Origin: Pedosphaera sp.
Lineage (GTDB): Bacteria > Verrucomicrobiota > Verrucomicrobiae > Limisphaerales > Pedosphaeraceae
Assembly (NCBI GenBank): GCA_028293265.1
Contig: JAQGPB010000021.1
Span: 1-6,977 of the forward strand
Reading direction: 5' to 3'
DNA: 6,977 nt
Below are positions 5,740 through 6,977 of the stretch, piece after piece (position 1 is the first letter of the stretch; every line of letters starts with the position of its first letter). Both the position numbers and the translations under genes were made by a program. Below the pieces are notes generated by a model that was not told the DNA's origin, did no database searches, and was given only the letters and a program-made list of their open reading frames with translations.

Positions 5740-6170
5740 ACTTCATTTTGCGCTGACGGGTCGGAGGTGTTCAACTGGGTAGCGTGCTCCTTAAGCACAT
5801 CAATCACCGTTTCAAATTCCGTTGCCTTGTGGAGAAAATATTTCGCGCCGAGCGACAGGCATTTCTTCCGGTATTCCGCCTCGCCCAAACCGGTCAGCAC
5901 GATGACCGCGACGTTCAACTGTTCGTGGCGGATCGCCTCCAGCGCCTTGATCCCGTTGATGCCCGGCATCCGGATGTCAAGCGTGGCGACATGCGGCTTC
6001 AAGGCGCGGATCATTTCCAGCGCCTGCGTGCCGGTTTCCGCCAAACCCACGATCTCAACATCCTCCAGCCGCGAGACCAAGGCCGACAATGATTCGCGAA
6101 TCGCGGCGGTATCATCCGCGATCACAACTCGCAGTCGCTTGCGCGCCGGCTGATTGGCAGCTTCATTCAC
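5736..6170 (-). CDS. Single-domain response regulator (CheY-like receiver)
   Basis: Receiver protein that would be phosphorylated by an unknown histidine kinase and act through protein contacts, as there is no output domain. Numbering from the GTG at 6170 (144 residues), the receiver signature is complete: acidic pair Asp19-Asp20 in VVIADD, phospho-acceptor Asp65 in TLDIRMPG, Thr93 in VIVLTG, and Lys115 in YFLHKATE. The fold ends near residue 130 and a short polar tail follows. The start is uncertain: the same frame is open to a TTG at 6329, which would add 53 residues (rich in His, Phe and Gly, with no known domain). I prefer the GTG because it lies just before the receiver and is a better start codon, but no ribosome binding site supports either. 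The stop overlaps the GAF gene start by 4 bp. No kinase gene lies in the window. Confidence 0.88.
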   Translation of the reverse strand: MNEAANQPARKRLRVVIADDTAAIRESLSALVSRLEDVEIVGLAETGTQALEMIRALKPHVATLDIRMPGINGIKALEAIRHEQLNVAVIVLTGLGEAEYRKKCLSLGAKYFLHKATEFETVIDVLKEHATQLNTSDPSAQNEV

Positions 6171-6329
6171 GCGTTCAAGATAGGCAGCACAGCCGTTTAT
6201 CCGGCACTTGTAAGAAGCTGATTTGGTTGTCAGCCCGCGTCCTACAGCGTGGTCGTTGGTGATCAGTCGTGGACCAAAGAAAGGATGGCCGTGCGGCGCA
6301 AAAGTGAGATGCCCAAACCGAACTTTCAA

Positions 6330-6365
6330 TTGCCGTCAACGGAAAACGGTCAACGCTCACGGCAA
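6330..6365. promoter_or_regulatory. Inverted repeat with an internal direct repeat across the stop of the upstream gene
   Basis: TTGCCGT (6330-6336) and ACGGCAA (6359-6365) are exact reverse complements with a 22-nt loop. Inside the region GTCAACG occurs twice (6335-6341 and 6349-6355), 14 bp apart, and the first copy sits in CCGT-CA-ACGG. The element spans the stop codon of the unknown-function gene and precedes the receiver gene. It may be an operator, a processing site or a weak terminator. It has no T-run. Confidence 0.3.
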
Positions 6366-6746
6366 GAACATGTCAATAAATCTGAGGTAACCCTGCCTGC
6401 CCTCGATTTCCGTATGGCGCTTCACCGATTTCGATAATTCGCGCAGGCAATCCAGCAACGTCGCCAGCGGCATCGGTTCCGGCAACGAACCGCTTTGTGG
6501 GCGGCGACCAAGCAGGAATTCGCACGTTTCCCTCACAAGCTCGAAGGCGGTGGCATCCAATCCTCGGAAGACGGGCGGCTTGGGCACGTGCCCGCGCAGC
6601 TCGGCGCGGTAAAATTGGATGGCCGCATCGTATGCCCCTTGCACCACGTAATCGCTCATTTTCGGATTTTGGCGCCACAATTGCACGATGGTGTATTCAA
6701 GGCTTTCAAGGGCGTCCAGATTTTCATCAATGATATCTTGTTTCAT
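6357..6746 (-). CDS. Conserved protein of unknown function (129 aa), GRQGYLxFIxxFLP C-terminus
   Basis: Soluble, probably helical 129-residue protein of unknown function. Features: an acidic N-terminus MKQDIIDENLDALESLEYTI; QNPKMSDYVVQGAYDAAIQF (26-45); YRAELRGHVPKP (46-57); LVRETCEFLLGRRP (70-83); and a conserved-looking end, LRELSKSVKRHTE plus GRQGYLRFIDMFLP (116-129). From memory this pattern (Y.AE..G, C.W/F.LGR, SV....GRQGYL.FI..F) matches a family of short uncharacterised proteins, notably in cyanobacteria; a search is needed to confirm that. There is no signal peptide, membrane helix or catalytic motif. I chose the ATG at 6746 because AGGGAG stands 5 nt upstream, the best ribosome site in the window. 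In-frame GTG 6779 and ATG 6776 lack one. It precedes the receiver and GAF genes on the same strand, so a link to that signalling pair is possible but unproven. Confidence 0.8.
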   Translation of the reverse strand: MKQDIIDENLDALESLEYTIVQLWRQNPKMSDYVVQGAYDAAIQFYRAELRGHVPKPPVFRGLDATAFELVRETCEFLLGRRPQSGSLPEPMPLATLLDCLRELSKSVKRHTEIEGRQGYLRFIDMFLP

Positions 6747-6751
6747 GGCAA

Positions 6752-6757
6752 CTCCCT
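6752..6757 (-). promoter_or_regulatory. Shine-Dalgarno site deciding the start of the 129-aa gene
   Basis: AGGGAG on the minus strand, 5 nt before the ATG at 6746. It is the clearest ribosome binding site in the window and argues against the two upstream in-frame starts at 6779 and 6776. Confidence 0.7.
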
Positions 6758-6779
6758 GGGTCAATTCACTAACCATCAC

Positions 6780-6808
6780 AATATCGGCAGTTCAATCCCG
6801 AATCGCAA
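6780..6808 (-). promoter_or_regulatory. Possible sigma-70-like promoter for the unknown/receiver/GAF cluster
   Basis: On the minus strand TTGCGA (6808-6803) and GATATT (6785-6780) are separated by 17 nt, each matching four of six consensus positions. The start would fall near 6773, leaving a leader of about 27 nt that contains the ribosome site. The match is moderate and could be chance. Confidence 0.3.
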
Positions 6809-6977
6809 CGGGAAATTCAGGAGGAACAAGCCGCCCTGCTCACTGCCACGCATTCGCGCCGCCTCGCCCCTTGACATCTCCCGCGAAAAAATAAAACCGT
6901 ACCTTGGACAGCCTGTGTCCACCCTTCCATGGCAAGCTCTCCCTTGAGGCCGGGCGCATGTCCATCCTCGGTAGCGC
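6809..6977. other. Right-edge stretch with no convincing gene
   Basis: Two minus-strand frames run in from the right edge, stopping at 6840 and 6776. Neither resembles a protein I recognise, though one could be the 3' end of a gene outside the window. On the plus strand TTGACA (6871-6876) is followed after 15 nt by TAAAAC (6892-6897), a possible weak promoter, and an ATG at 6955-6958 lies too near the edge to judge. TGGACA/TGTCCA (6905-6921) is a small perfect inverted repeat. Confidence 0.3.

Noticed and set aside
4255..6153. Plus-strand open frame of 632 codons, the longest in the window
   Set aside because: It runs antisense through larE, the repeat region, the GAF gene and the receiver, with an Arg/His-rich low-information translation and no domain; the three minus-strand genes are clearly real.
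6495..6947. Plus-strand frame of 150 codons
   Set aside because: It is antisense to the 129-aa gene, which has a strong ribosome site and family-like motifs; the plus translation shows nothing recognisable.

Overview
The window looks like chromosomal DNA of a GC-rich Gram-negative bacterium, most likely Verrucomicrobiota of the Pedosphaerales/Limisphaerales type. This assignment is an inference. It rests on a secreted LamG-like protein whose C-terminal module ends in FYRLKKF (a style familiar from that group), on 'AFTLIEL' pseudopilins with repeat-rich leaders, on few strong Shine-Dalgarno sites, and on structured GC-rich intergenic repeats.

Layout. (1) Positions 1-1975, minus strand: a type II secretion / type IV pilus-like block with the platform protein GspF/PilC (1975-695) followed by a GspH/FimT-like pseudopilin that runs off the left edge (470-1). 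The DNA between them is unusual. An ATG overlaps the gspF stop and reads in frame, without a stop, into the pseudopilin. The pseudopilin leader itself is built on a 7-bp tandem repeat. (2) Positions 1976-2249: a divergent intergenic region with a near-consensus sigma-70 promoter facing right and a hairpin at the predicted mRNA 5' end. (3) Positions 2250-3167, plus: a NagD-type (HAD-IIA) phosphatase with a C-terminal tail. (4) Positions 3319-4203, plus: a secreted LamG-like protein. (5) Positions 4210-5085, minus: LarE, the sulfur transferase of nickel-pincer cofactor synthesis, convergent with the LamG gene with only 6 bp between stops. (6) Positions 5086-5232: a chain of inverted repeats. (7) Positions 5233-6746, minus: a small signalling cluster of a conserved protein of unknown function, a stand-alone CheY-like receiver and a stand-alone GAF protein, the last two overlapping by 4 bp. 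(8) Positions 6780-6977: apparently non-coding sequence with a possible promoter for the cluster.

How the genes relate. GspF and the pseudopilin belong to one envelope machine, and the LamG-like protein is a possible secreted client by function only. The receiver and GAF proteins are probably made together, but no histidine kinase or output domain is present. LarE stands alone, without larA, larB or larC in view. I see no rRNA, tRNA, CRISPR array, transposase or phage gene. No clearly new multi-gene system stands out. The most unusual points are the repeat-based pseudopilin leader, the gspF-pseudopilin junction, the structured intergenic repeats and the family of unknown function beside the receiver.
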